Shown here: piece after piece, positions 9,877-19,125 of the stretch
Layout of the letters: every line of letters begins with the position of its first letter
How positions within the stretch are numbered: position 1 is the stretch's first letter
From: Lachnospiraceae bacterium
Lineage (GTDB): Bacteria; Bacillota; Clostridia; Lachnospirales; Lachnospiraceae
Direction: 5' to 3'
Assembly (NCBI GenBank): GCA_016283275.1
Contig: JAEEMP010000125.1
Location: forward strand, 62,001-126,000
DNA: 64,000 nt
Position numbers and translations under genes: made by a program
Notes under the pieces: generated by a model
Told to the model about the DNA's origin: nothing
Seen by the model: only the letters and a program-made list of their open reading frames with translations
The model's database searches: none

Positions 9877-12800
9877 TTAAGCAGTTACAACCCTCTTGGG
9901 TTCTCTTCTGTCCTTGACAAAGAATAATGCTATACTCATAGCCGCAAGTCCTATGGAAAGGAACCACTTGGGCTGGAAATCACCTGTCTTGGGAGTAGCA
10001 TCATAAGATGTTCCTTCCACAAGATTTCCCGTATCCACATAGATCGTATAAGGCGAGAAGTGTGTACAGTCAAATACTATACAGGGAACACCGTCTATAG
10101 CGGTAAATCTGGGATTAAGCTTATCAAGCTTTTCATTCACAACGCCTGCAGCCTTGTTGTTTCCGGCATACGGAGCAAGCGCATCCGGTATGGGAAGCGT
10201 AAGTGTAATGGACAAGCCTGTCGTATCGGTTATCTTTGTGGAACCGGTCGAATCGTAAAGGCTTATATCCATAGCGCTGTATCTTATGTTGTCAAGATTT
10301 CCGTATTCGTTTGTAAGAGCCTTTTCAACAGCCTGTGTAGCCGCTGCGGTCTCTGTGATCCTTATTACGTAGTTGTCCGTCGATCCGTTGACCGTAGCGG
10401 ATGCAAGTCCCGTATTGGAAATGCCGGGTTTTGAAATAACAACGGTATTGCCGGGATTATTTCCGTTTACGTTATTGCTTCCGGTACCGTTATTCGATCC
10501 GTTCGACGATGAAGAACCGCCGTTCGAACCGGAAGATGATGCATCCTTAAATGTTGCGGTTACTGCGGAATTGTGAGCGGGCATCGTAAGCGTTGTTGCG
10601 GGAACGGATACACTTGCTATACCAAGATCGTCCGTCTCGGGTACCCACTTATCAAACTGTTTTCCGCTGGGCGGATTCGTACAGGAAATTATGACAGTTG
10701 CTCCTGCGGCATAGCTTCCGGATCCGTTACCGTTTGTAACAAGTAATGTGTAAAGTGTGCCGGTTCCGGGCGTCGTACCCTGATTGGTCCCGCCGCCGTT
10801 ATTGCCGCTCACACCGGAATTGTTTCCGTTCGGAGTATTGCCGTTTAACGGATCGTTACCCGATACACCGCCCGGATTGTTCTGATTCTGCGTATATGTG
10901 GCTACTATTATCGTATCTGTTGTTATGTTTGTAAGCGGTTTGTTCCATCCTGCAAAAGTATATCCGTCTCTTACGGGATCTGCTGGGATATCTTCAAGCT
11001 TAACGCTTCCGCCTACAGTCACAAATATATAATTTGAAAGTTCTTTTCCGTCGTAATCAAGGAACTGAACCTTAACGGTATCGTCAAGAGTCTCGGTTAC
11101 GTCGGCGCCGATATCCTTTGCAGCCTTTCTCACTGCCGAATCCTTATAGGAAATGACTCTGTAGCTAGTGGGATCATCCGAAGCATCACCGAATGCATCC
11201 TTCGGGAGGTATACTTCTTTACCGTATGCAACAACTTCTATACCGTTCATGGTACCCTTAAATGCATCATGTCCGATCGCGGTCACATTTTCGGGAAGTA
11301 CTACCTGATTTAATCTGTCGCAGTCCTTAAAGCAATCATCGGGGATCTCCGAAAGCTGGTCCACGCCTCTTAAGTCAACGCCCGTGATACCGTCACAGTT
11401 TTCAAATGCGCCGTCCCTTATCTCCGATACATTGGCAAGATAAGGATCCTCTTCACCGGGCTTAACCTTCTGGCTTCCCACAAGATTACCTCTTGAGGAA
11501 AGAACTTCCACTATGTCGTATGAACCGTCAGGATTCTTTGAATAAACTATACCGTTATAACAGATAAAGTCATCCGTATTGCTGCCTACCGAACTCAGAT
11601 TTGCACAACCGGTAAACGGAGCAACACCCATCTCGGTAAGTGCATCACCGAGATTAAGACTTGTAAGTCTTTCGCAGCTCTTAAATGCATAATCGGGAAG
11701 ATATTCAACCGAATTCAATGTGATCGATTCAACGCGGTCATTACCGATATCTTCAAGTTCAAGGGTACTGCCCTTTTCATATTCACGTTTTCCGTCGTCT
11801 CCCGTTACCGTACCGTAGAAACCGTTAAACAGACCGTTCTGTTTGTACTGTGCATAGTCGTCTGCGGTAAGCAGGTATTTTGAAACATTGCTCGAGTTGG
11901 AAGTGGTCGGGCTCTTTCCTTCCGCAAGTTTTGATGTGTTATTCATATAACCCTGGGCATCGATCGATCTGATACCCGAAGGTACTGTTACGTTGATCGC
12001 GGAATTTACAAGTTTTTCTTCGTCGAGTGAAAGCGTATATGTATATAAGACATTTCCTGCGGAATCCATGATCTCTTTACCGAGATTCTCATATCTGGTC
12101 AAAAGATCGGTGGGAAGTCCGGGGTTACCCGATACATCGGTAGTCTTGCCTTCGGTTCCCGATAATTTGTTTAACTGCTCATAATGAGGATAATCAAGGA
12201 GCGTGGGCATATCATTTCTGTTATCCACGATAACGGTCAGGAATGTGGGATAACCTGTCTTATAACATACTCTCGTACCTTCCGATTCATCGACATAGTT
12301 GGTAGAATCCGTAGCCCATACGAACGGACCGTAGCTTTCATCTATGTCACCCTCAAAGGTAAGTCTGTCGGAACCCGTGCTGAACGCATTGGCGCCGATA
12401 TTGCCGACAGGGAATGATGAATAACCGCCCTTGGGCGTCTCAAAATTAACATATGTGAGTTTCGGACAGTTTTCAAACGCGGACTCGCCGATACTTGTTA
12501 CCGAATTACCTATCGATACAGACTCAAGGATCGGACATCCCTTAAATGAATTGGGTGCGATCGTACTGATCGTATTATCTGCGATCTTGATCGTCTTTAT
12601 GTAATTATGTACTTCGGGATCGGAGAAACATGCGGATGCAACACCCGTAACCTTTGTATCACCGACTGTCTCGGGGATTTCAAGATCAAGGCCGCTCGCC
12701 TGAGCTTCAGCCTGCATTGCCGCGGATGCGTAAGTACAGGATTGAAGAACACCGTTATCATCAATGATAAGGATGTACTGTCCGTTACTTATCTCAACCT

Positions 12801-15012
12801 GCTCTTTTCCGTTTGTGTCTATGTAAATATAAGGAACATCATTGCCAAGTCCGCTCTTTAAGCCCCATGTGGACTTTCTGGGAGATGCGATATTACCCGC
12901 AAGATCCTTTTCGGGACCGTATACGCAGAACTCTTTGGTACGTATGGTATCAAACATCGTCCTGTCTCCGTCCGCGGGATTGCACTTATTGTCGCCGTTC
13001 TTGTCGTAATAACCGTATGTGACATAACCGCAGGCGCCGCCCTGATCGGGGAATCTGACATCTTTAAGAGCTATATCGTTAAAGAATACACCGTAAGGAA
13101 GTTCGACCGCTACATTCTTACCGTAATCGGAAGGCATTGTAACATGGGTAAGATTAGTACGGCCCGCAAGCACAAAGTTACCGATAGGTGTACGTGAAGG
13201 AGTCGTTCCGTCGGGCATCTTTTCGGTAACCGGACCCGAAATATGATCGGGGAACTTAAACTCCAAAAGGTTGCCGGATACACCCATCGTACATGCAAAG
13301 CATCCTTCGCCGAGTCTTGCGATATTGTCGGAAAGCTTTACGGTTGCAAGCGCTATGTCATTAAAGAACGCAAAGTCGCTGATATTACATGCCTGGTTGA
13401 TGGCGCTTAAGTCAAGATTTGAAAGTTTGGTACAGTTTGCAAACGCTCCGGGGCCCACATAAGAGATAGACTGTGAAAGCGCAGCCGAAGTAAGAACGTT
13501 ACAGCCGTAGAAGGCTTCCGTTCCGATATTTACCGTAGTATCCGAAATATTTATGGATGTAAGCTTTGTACAATCCTTAAACGCTCTGTTACCTATATCC
13601 TGAACGTTTGAGAAAGTGATCTTGTTAACGAAAGATTTGTTGAACGCATAATCGCCGATGTATTTTACTTCACCCGCAAGGTTCAGCTCGGTAACGTTTG
13701 TGGTCGATTCAAACGCATGCGCGCCTATACCGATAACGGAAGTAAGATCGGTGATCCGGAAACCGTAGGCATCGTTTCTGGATGATGATGAGAAAGATTC
13801 ATTTGCCGTTCCCTTGGGCATATATACATACTGGTTTGTAAGACCGCTTGTACCGCCTCTGGAATCCTTAACTTCATCAAGCGAATAACCGTGCCCCTGT
13901 AAAAGTCCGAAGTATGAAGGATGGACTTCGCAGAAGTAACTGAACATTCCTTCTTTTGTACGGGGCATATCAGCAACCCAGCATGTAAGGTAAGGACAAT
14001 ATGATGTGGGATTTGCGACCGATTGAGATATCGGTGTACCGACATTTGTCTGAGCGGCAGCGGGATACGCATTACTCGTGCTGTATGAGGGCAGATCGGG
14101 CAAAGTGGGATTATTCGTAGGCATTTCGGCATAAGGGTAAACGTCGGGATTGGAGGTATAATTCTCATAAGCCGTTTTCAATCTTTCAAATTCGGCCTTA
14201 TCGTTATTATACTTATCCATTGCTATCACAAAGGCATCGTATTTACTCTTATCCGAAACCCAGTCTTCGTATTTGGTCTTGTATGCGGCATACTGTGTCG
14301 GGAAATATCTCTTGATCCAGTAATCGTCCTCAAGATTATTGTCTTCTCTTGTGGAATCGATATTTTCCATGACAAATTTTGTCTGTGTATGTACGTCGGC
14401 AGCTGTATAAGCCGGATCGGATGCTTTTGCTGCGGGAACGGAAGAAAGATATTTCTTTACCTTTTCCTGACCCGGAGTATCGGGAACCTTGGCCGCGGTG
14501 TGAAGTCCGAGATAATTGTCAAAGAAATCCTTTTCAACGGCACAGTAAGACAACGGTATCGATGCTTCTATCGAAACCGTACCGGATGCATAAGTATCGT
14601 TATATTTACATACGATGGCGTAGGGGCTTCCGTTTACATCCTGCTGATAAACCTTAAACTGCCAGTTGTAATCAAAAGATCCGTCGGAAAGCTGACGCAC
14701 CATATATGTCTTCTTAACATTGGCTTCATCGGTATCGCCGCCAAGACCGTAGCCTGCTTCGGTACCGTATCTGTTTAAATTGACCCCGGTAAGACTCGGA
14801 TCGTAATATGCAAGATCCGTGCTGTCGGTCTCCTGAACACCGTACACATAAGTCGTTTCGGCGTTTTCTCCGGATCCCGTACCCGGAGCTATATATGCCT
14901 CTGTGGGCTTCGCCGGAACGGCAGCCACTATAATGGAAGTAACCATCAATACTCCGGCAACGGAGCGTCTAACAGTCTTTTTAGTCCTTCTTGACATATT
15001 GAGTTTCTTCAT
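9877..15012 (-). CDS. Giant LRR/InlB-repeat surface protein with TPKTG sorting signal
   Basis: The ORF track begins at a TTG (15069) overlapping the sortase stop. I prefer the ATG at 15012, which has GGGGAG upstream and gives a compact signal peptide (MKKLNMSRRTKKTVRR, then hydrophobic residues to AVPAKPTEA). From that start it is 1711 residues. It contains several BspA-type LRR blocks (IGDYAFNKS, IGNRAFKDCTKL and similar), an InlB B-repeat-like domain (FLDYDGKELSNYIFVTVGG, YTFAGWNKPL), a second divergent beta repeat (FDKWVPETDDLG), Ser/Asn/Gly-rich spacers, then TPKTGD, a hydrophobic segment and a basic tail. It is probably a cell-wall anchored adhesin processed by the adjacent sortase. Confidence 0.9.
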   Translation of the reverse strand: MKKLNMSRRTKKTVRRSVAGVLMVTSIIVAAVPAKPTEAYIAPGTGSGENAETTYVYGVQETDSTDLAYYDPSLTGVNLNRYGTEAGYGLGGDTDEANVKKTYMVRQLSDGSFDYNWQFKVYQQDVNGSPYAIVCKYNDTYASGTVSIEASIPLSYCAVEKDFFDNYLGLHTAAKVPDTPGQEKVKKYLSSVPAAKASDPAYTAADVHTQTKFVMENIDSTREDNNLEDDYWIKRYFPTQYAAYKTKYEDWVSDKSKYDAFVIAMDKYNNDKAEFERLKTAYENYTSNPDVYPYAEMPTNNPTLPDLPSYSTSNAYPAAAQTNVGTPISQSVANPTSYCPYLTCWVADMPRTKEGMFSYFCEVHPSYFGLLQGHGYSLDEVKDSRGGTSGLTNQYVYMPKGTANESFSSSSRNDAYGFRITDLTSVIGIGAHAFESTTNVTELNLAGEVKYIGDYAFNKSFVNKITFSNVQDIGNRAFKDCTKLTSINISDTTVNIGTEAFYGCNVLTSAALSQSISYVGPGAFANCTKLSNLDLSAINQACNISDFAFFNDIALATVKLSDNIARLGEGCFACTMGVSGNLLEFKFPDHISGPVTEKMPDGTTPSRTPIGNFVLAGRTNLTHVTMPSDYGKNVAVELPYGVFFNDIALKDVRFPDQGGACGYVTYGYYDKNGDNKCNPADGDRTMFDTIRTKEFCVYGPEKDLAGNIASPRKSTWGLKSGLGNDVPYIYIDTNGKEQVEISNGQYILIIDDNGVLQSCTYASAAMQAEAQASGLDLEIPETVGDTKVTGVASACFSDPEVHNYIKTIKIADNTISTIAPNSFKGCPILESVSIGNSVTSIGESAFENCPKLTYVNFETPKGGYSSFPVGNIGANAFSTGSDRLTFEGDIDESYGPFVWATDSTNYVDESEGTRVCYKTGYPTFLTVIVDNRNDMPTLLDYPHYEQLNKLSGTEGKTTDVSGNPGLPTDLLTRYENLGKEIMDSAGNVLYTYTLSLDEEKLVNSAINVTVPSGIRSIDAQGYMNNTSKLAEGKSPTTSNSSNVSKYLLTADDYAQYKQNGLFNGFYGTVTGDDGKREYEKGSTLELEDIGNDRVESITLNSVEYLPDYAFKSCERLTSLNLGDALTEMGVAPFTGCANLSSVGSNTDDFICYNGIVYSKNPDGSYDIVEVLSSRGNLVGSQKVKPGEEDPYLANVSEIRDGAFENCDGITGVDLRGVDQLSEIPDDCFKDCDRLNQVVLPENVTAIGHDAFKGTMNGIEVVAYGKEVYLPKDAFGDASDDPTSYRVISYKDSAVRKAAKDIGADVTETLDDTVKVQFLDYDGKELSNYIFVTVGGSVKLEDIPADPVRDGYTFAGWNKPLTNITTDTIIVATYTQNQNNPGGVSGNDPLNGNTPNGNNSGVSGNNGGGTNQGTTPGTGTLYTLLVTNGNGSGSYAAGATVIISCTNPPSGKQFDKWVPETDDLGIASVSVPATTLTMPAHNSAVTATFKDASSSGSNGGSSSSNGSNNGTGSNNVNGNNPGNTVVISKPGISNTGLASATVNGSTDNYVIRITETAAATQAVEKALTNEYGNLDNIRYSAMDISLYDSTGSTKITDTTGLSITLTLPIPDALAPYAGNNKAAGVVNEKLDKLNPRFTAIDGVPCIVFDCTHFSPYTIYVDTGNLVEGTSYDATPKTGDFQPKWFLSIGLAAMSIALFFVKDRREPKRVVTA

Positions 15013-15065
15013 GATCCTGAATCTCCCCGCGTCTCTGACGCTATTTTTATTATCCGAAAAATGAA

Positions 15066-16223
15066 TCAATCAATCTTTTTGGCCACCACGGCAAACCTTC
15101 CGTTCTCTTCCTGATAATCGCAGGTGGAGAGCGTTATAAGCCTGTCGCCGTAGACGGCGGTCACACCGGTATCGTAAATGCTCATCTTTGACATTTCTTC
15201 CATCGCGGAATTGAATTCGGCTTCGGAATTGGCATCTATGAATTGATAATACTTAAAGGTGATCTCATCGGCGTTGTATATATGCGTCCTGAACGCATAC
15301 ATTACCTCATAAGTCCCTTTTTCGTATATGGTGTCGAACTGAATGTATCTGTGTTCTTTGTAAAAATCTTCGTTTCCGTATTTTACAAGGCTTCCGAACA
15401 TCTTTCCGGAGTTCATGTGATGTCCGTAGATTATGTAATTGGTATTGCCCAGTACTATATCGCAGTTGCAATCAAGAAATATACATCCGTTCACATCTTC
15501 TTTCTGTTCGAAGTTGTGCTTAAGATAATATTCGTTGTCGTATGTCTGCATGACAGGATAATCTATCTTGGTGCCGTCGATCTTGACCCAGCCTATAAGG
15601 CTTTTGTTCTTTTGATACATTACTTTGTATTCATCAAGTATCTCAGGGATCACGACTTCATCGTCGTATTCCTTTTTAAGCACCTGCGAGACCGTTATAA
15701 AATCCGCGGCGGACGAATCTCTTAAATCCGCCATTGCTTGGGCACTTTCTTCCGCAGCCTTGGCATCGAGCATGTATTTCACAAAATACCCTATACAGCC
15801 AAAAGAAACGACAACAAGAGAAATAACAAGCAGAGTTCTCTTCCTGTTCTGCTTCTTTATTTCCCGGTTTATCGCATTCTTCATGCTCTCATCCATGACT
15901 TCGGGCCTTGATTTGGTTCGTTTTACACTACCCTTATTCTTTTTATCGGCAGATTTACCCTTTTTATTAACCCCTTCACGGGATAAATCGTCGGATAGCT
16001 CTCCGTTTTTGTATTTATTGTACAGCTCAAATACATGATCATCGAACTTTCGCCCTTTGTCGGATTCAAAAGAAACCGTCTGAAGTTCCCTGTATATACC
16101 TTTTACGCCTTCAAAAGTATCGATGTCATATATTCTTTTAAGATCATCTATTATCTTTTCATCGTGGGTTTCACGCTTATAATCGTCTTCCGAACGGTAT
16201 TTTCTGCCATTGACTTCGTACAT
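15066..16223 (-). CDS. srtB: Class B sortase with long cytoplasmic N-terminal extension
   Basis: The 385-residue transpeptidase has one membrane span (about 130-150), then the sortase B fold: WVKIDGTKIDYPVMQ, the catalytic His268 in YGHHMNSGKMF, Cys368 in TLSTCDY and Arg376 near the C-terminus. It would cleave (S/T)PxTG-type signals, as class B sortases of Clostridioides do, matching the signals of both downstream LRR proteins. The first 130 residues are charged, Lys-rich and predicted cytoplasmic; most SrtB proteins begin almost directly with the membrane anchor. The gene leads the operon. Confidence 0.93.
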   Translation of the reverse strand: MYEVNGRKYRSEDDYKRETHDEKIIDDLKRIYDIDTFEGVKGIYRELQTVSFESDKGRKFDDHVFELYNKYKNGELSDDLSREGVNKKGKSADKKNKGSVKRTKSRPEVMDESMKNAINREIKKQNRKRTLLVISLVVVSFGCIGYFVKYMLDAKAAEESAQAMADLRDSSAADFITVSQVLKKEYDDEVVIPEILDEYKVMYQKNKSLIGWVKIDGTKIDYPVMQTYDNEYYLKHNFEQKEDVNGCIFLDCNCDIVLGNTNYIIYGHHMNSGKMFGSLVKYGNEDFYKEHRYIQFDTIYEKGTYEVMYAFRTHIYNADEITFKYYQFIDANSEAEFNSAMEEMSKMSIYDTGVTAVYGDRLITLSTCDYQEENGRFAVVAKKID

Positions 16224-16265
16224 AGGCTTACATTATCATCCTAATTTTAGCATTATACATATATC

Positions 16266-16293
16266 ATTTTACTATATGTAGGATTTTTTGCAA
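16266..16293 (-). promoter_or_regulatory. Possible promoter of the sortase-LRR operon
   Basis: On the minus strand TTGCAA (16293-16288) precedes TAAAAT (16271-16266) with a 16-base spacer. A second candidate -10 (TATAAT) lies slightly closer to the gene. The sortase ATG has no strong ribosome binding site. Confidence 0.42.
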
Positions 16294-16331
16294 GTAGCAT
16301 CTACTAAATATTGTTATTGTCGTAAAAGAAA

Positions 16332-16358
16332 AAGGAACCCCCGATCGGGGATTCCTTT
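16332..16358 (-). terminator. Intrinsic terminator of the EF-G-like gene
   Basis: On the minus strand AAGGAATCCCC/GGGGGTTCCTT forms a hairpin followed by TTTCTTTT, immediately after the stop at 16369. Confidence 0.88.
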
Positions 16359-16368
16359 ATTGATCTTT

Positions 16369-18462
16369 TTATGCTTCGGTATTGCCTTCCGCAACCTTTT
16401 CGGCGCGTTCTTTAACCTGAGCTTCCTGAATATCCGAAGGAGCCTGCTCATAACGTTCGAACTCATATTCAAACTCGCCGCGTCCGCCGGTCATGGAACG
16501 TAAGTCTGTACAATAACCGGTAAGACTCATCATCGGAACGCTTGCTTCGATGATCTGACGTCCGCCGGCTACGGGGTTCATACCCAGAACACGACCGCGT
16601 CTCTTGTTAAGATCGCCCATAACATCGCCTGTGTAAGCATCGGGAACATTGACCTTCAAACTTGCGATAGGCTCAAGAAGTACAGGTGTTGCTTCCATGA
16701 AGCCTTTCTTGAAAGCCTGGATGGTAGCCATCTTGAATGCCATTTCCGAAGAGTCTACGGGATGGTAGGAACCATCGTACAATGTAGCCTTAACTCCGAC
16801 AACGGGATAAGCTGCAAGAGGTCCGCGAAGTACCGATTCCTGAAGTCCCTTTTCAACTGCGGGGAAGTAGTTCTTCGGAACCGCACCGCCGACAACTTCT
16901 TCGTCGAATTCGTAAGGAACGGTGATGTCGCTTGACGGCTCGAAACGCATCTTAACGTGACCGTACTGTCCGTGGCCGCCCGACTGCTTCTTGTACTTAT
17001 ATTCAACGTCGGACTTCTTCTTGATGGTCTCTCTGAATGCGATCTTCGGCTTCTCAAGTACGATCTCAACCTTGTATTCATTCTTAAGTCTTGAAACCGC
17101 GATATCAAGTGCCATATCGCCCATAGCGTAAAGAAGCATCTGACCGTTTTCGGAGTCATTTACATTCTTGAGGGTAAGATCTTCATGCATCATCTTCTGA
17201 AGCGCTTGGGAGATCTTATCAACATCACCCTTATTAACGGGCTTGTATCTCATGTATGTATAAGGCTTTGATATCTCAAACATACCGTACTTGATAACGT
17301 TGGCTTTTGTGGAAAGGGAGTTGCCCGTACGTGCGGAGGACAACTTGGGTATAGCTCCGATATCTCCCGCATGAAGTTCGGATACTTCAATAGGCTTATT
17401 ACCCTGAAGGGTATAAAGCTTGCTGACCTTTTCCTCAATATCCTTATCAATGTTGTAGACAGGATCGTCTGCCTTGAATACACCCGAGCATACCTTGATA
17501 AGAGAATACTTTCCGATGAAAGGATCGACGATCGTCTTAAATATGTATGCCGATTTAGCCTTTGAGAAATCGTAATTTGCTTCGAATATCTCGTTGTTCT
17601 TCATGGAGATACCTGCGATCTTGCAGTTCTCGGGACTCGGAAGATATTTAACGATATCATCAAGGAGTGTATATACACCGTAGCAAAGCAGGCTTGAACC
17701 CATTGTCATGGGTACTACTGTAGAATCTATAACGTTTGTACGGATAGCTGCACGGATCTCTGCTTCCGAGAAGGTGTCACCCGAGAAATATCTGTCCATG
17801 AACTCTTCACTGGTCTCTGCAACAGTTTCCATAAGGGTTTCACGATACTGCTCAAGGTTAGCCTTTGAGTAATCCGGAACGGGGATCTCAACCGTTTCCT
17901 TGCCCTGCCACTTCTGGCCTTTTTCGGAAATAACGTTAACATATCCGATAAGTTTCTCATTCTCACGGATCGGAAGATGGAAAGGAGCCATACGCTTTCC
18001 GTACTTCTCGGTAAGTGTCTCGACAACGTTCTTGTAGGAGGCGTTGTCAACATCCATATCCGTTACAAATATCATTCTGGGAAGCTTATGCTTCTCGCAA
18101 AGATCCCATGCCTTCTCTGTGCCGACTTCTACACCGGCTTTACCCGAAACAACAATGATAGCCGCATCGGCAGCCGCAACAGCCTCTTCCACTTCGCCCA
18201 CAAAATCGAAATAACCCGGTGTATCGAGAAGATTAATCTTTACACCATCCCACTCAAGAGAAATCAATGATGTATTAATTGAGAATTTCCTCTTCTGCTC
18301 TTCTTTGCTAAAGTCAGAAATAGTGTTTCCGTCATCGACCTTTCCCATACGGGATGTTAAACCCGCAAGATAAGCCATTGCCTCGGCAAGACTTGTCTTA
18401 CCGCATCCGCCGTGACCTAAAAGGACAACGTTACGGATTTTGTCCGTTGTGTAAACATTCAT
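16369..18462 (-). CDS. Elongation factor G-like GTPase (EF-G paralogue)
   Basis: The protein is 697 residues from the ATG at 18462, which has TTGGAGG 8 bases upstream; the ORF-track start 15 bases earlier is a TTG inside that ribosome binding site. G1 is GHGGCGKTSLAEAM, G3 is LLDTPGYFDF and the switch I region reads KFSINTS rather than the classic RGITI. EF-G domains II-V follow, with GGHGQYGHVKMRFEP in domain IV and the C-terminal FEYEFERYEQAP. This is the EF-G-like subgroup found beside the true fusA in many Clostridia, whose exact role (translocation, ribosome recycling or stress) is not settled. It has its own promoter and terminator. Confidence 0.9.
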   Translation of the reverse strand: MNVYTTDKIRNVVLLGHGGCGKTSLAEAMAYLAGLTSRMGKVDDGNTISDFSKEEQKRKFSINTSLISLEWDGVKINLLDTPGYFDFVGEVEEAVAAADAAIIVVSGKAGVEVGTEKAWDLCEKHKLPRMIFVTDMDVDNASYKNVVETLTEKYGKRMAPFHLPIRENEKLIGYVNVISEKGQKWQGKETVEIPVPDYSKANLEQYRETLMETVAETSEEFMDRYFSGDTFSEAEIRAAIRTNVIDSTVVPMTMGSSLLCYGVYTLLDDIVKYLPSPENCKIAGISMKNNEIFEANYDFSKAKSAYIFKTIVDPFIGKYSLIKVCSGVFKADDPVYNIDKDIEEKVSKLYTLQGNKPIEVSELHAGDIGAIPKLSSARTGNSLSTKANVIKYGMFEISKPYTYMRYKPVNKGDVDKISQALQKMMHEDLTLKNVNDSENGQMLLYAMGDMALDIAVSRLKNEYKVEIVLEKPKIAFRETIKKKSDVEYKYKKQSGGHGQYGHVKMRFEPSSDITVPYEFDEEVVGGAVPKNYFPAVEKGLQESVLRGPLAAYPVVGVKATLYDGSYHPVDSSEMAFKMATIQAFKKGFMEATPVLLEPIASLKVNVPDAYTGDVMGDLNKRRGRVLGMNPVAGGRQIIEASVPMMSLTGYCTDLRSMTGGRGEFEYEFERYEQAPSDIQEAQVKERAEKVAEGNTEA

Positions 18463-18535
18463 CCTAAAAACCTCCAAAATACATTATTTCGGCTATACTT
18501 TTAAATGCTTTCTCTAAAAGAACGACCTTGTTAAC

Positions 18536-18564
18536 AGTTTACTAAAAATTCAGACAACATTCAA
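18536..18564 (-). promoter_or_regulatory. Possible promoter of the EF-G-like gene
   Basis: On the minus strand TTGAAT (18564-18559) and TAAACT (18541-18536) are 17 bases apart, about 75 bases before the start codon. Confidence 0.4.
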
Positions 18565-18619
18565 CATAATTGTTCAAAATATCTAAAAAATATCGGGTTT
18601 CAAGATTATTTTTATGCAT

Positions 18620-18651
18620 AAAAAAGAACGTTTCGGATATACGAAACGTTC
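18620..18651 (-). terminator. Intrinsic terminator of the PilZ gene
   Basis: On the minus strand the perfect stem GAACGTTTCG/CGAAACGTTC is followed by TTTTTT, 22 bases after the PilZ stop. Confidence 0.92.
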
Positions 18652-18673
18652 CTTAAAAAGTCATATCCGCCGA

Positions 18674-19012
18674 TTATTTTTTTGTCTCGTCTTCGACGGT
18701 CTGATAAACTTCGATCCTTGCCGCATCCATTTCGGGCATACCGATAAAAATGCTTCCGTAATTGAACTTATCACCGACCTTCTCAATACGAATGATCTCA
18801 AGGAAAGCATGAAGCACTTCTTTTGTCCAGATCGTAAGATAAGCTTCATAAACGGCGCCTATTGAAAGAGCCTTATCTGCGGTAAATCCGACGCCCGTCT
18901 TCGAAACATCGTTAACCTCTATTCCGACTTCTTCGACTCCCGAACCGTCAAGGCGCTTTAATACAAGCTTTGACAAAAGCTCCGTCCTTTTGTGTTTACG
19001 TTTTTCTTCCAT
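18674..19012 (-). CDS. PilZ-domain protein (c-di-GMP receptor candidate)
   Basis: The 112-residue stand-alone PilZ domain carries both c-di-GMP motifs: RxxxR as RKHKR (Arg5-Arg9) and (D/N)xSxxG as DVSKTG (Asp35-Gly40). It should be a cytoplasmic c-di-GMP effector. It follows the LtaS-like gene by 113 bases, and that gap carries two hairpins. A strong GGAGGG site precedes the ATG. Control of surface polymer synthesis would fit the neighbour, but this is inference. Confidence 0.88.
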   Translation of the reverse strand: MEEKRKHKRTELLSKLVLKRLDGSGVEEVGIEVNDVSKTGVGFTADKALSIGAVYEAYLTIWTKEVLHAFLEIIRIEKVGDKFNYGSIFIGMPEMDAARIEVYQTVEDETKK

Positions 19013-19029
19013 TAATTCACCCTCCGAAA

Positions 19030-19090
19030 ATGGGCATGAAGATTATCATAAAAAACCGGATGCCCATAAATTTATAGCCTATGCTATAAA
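19030..19090 (-). other. Two stable hairpins in the PilZ leader
   Basis: In the PilZ upstream region the minus strand has TTTATAGC-ATAG-GCTATAAA and then an 8-bp stem ATGGGCAT/ATGCCCAT with a 22-base loop, ending right before the ribosome binding site. The distal stem lacks a terminator U-tract, so a role in translation or RNA stability is possible. No known c-di-GMP riboswitch motif is visible. Confidence 0.45.
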
Positions 19091-19125
19091 CTGATTTTAC
19101 AAAATTAGATATTCAAAGTAAAGAT

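Noticed and set aside
15013-15069. TTG start of the giant LRR protein given by the ORF track
   Set aside because: It overlaps the sortase stop, lacks a close ribosome binding site and would place 19 polar residues before an otherwise normal signal peptide.
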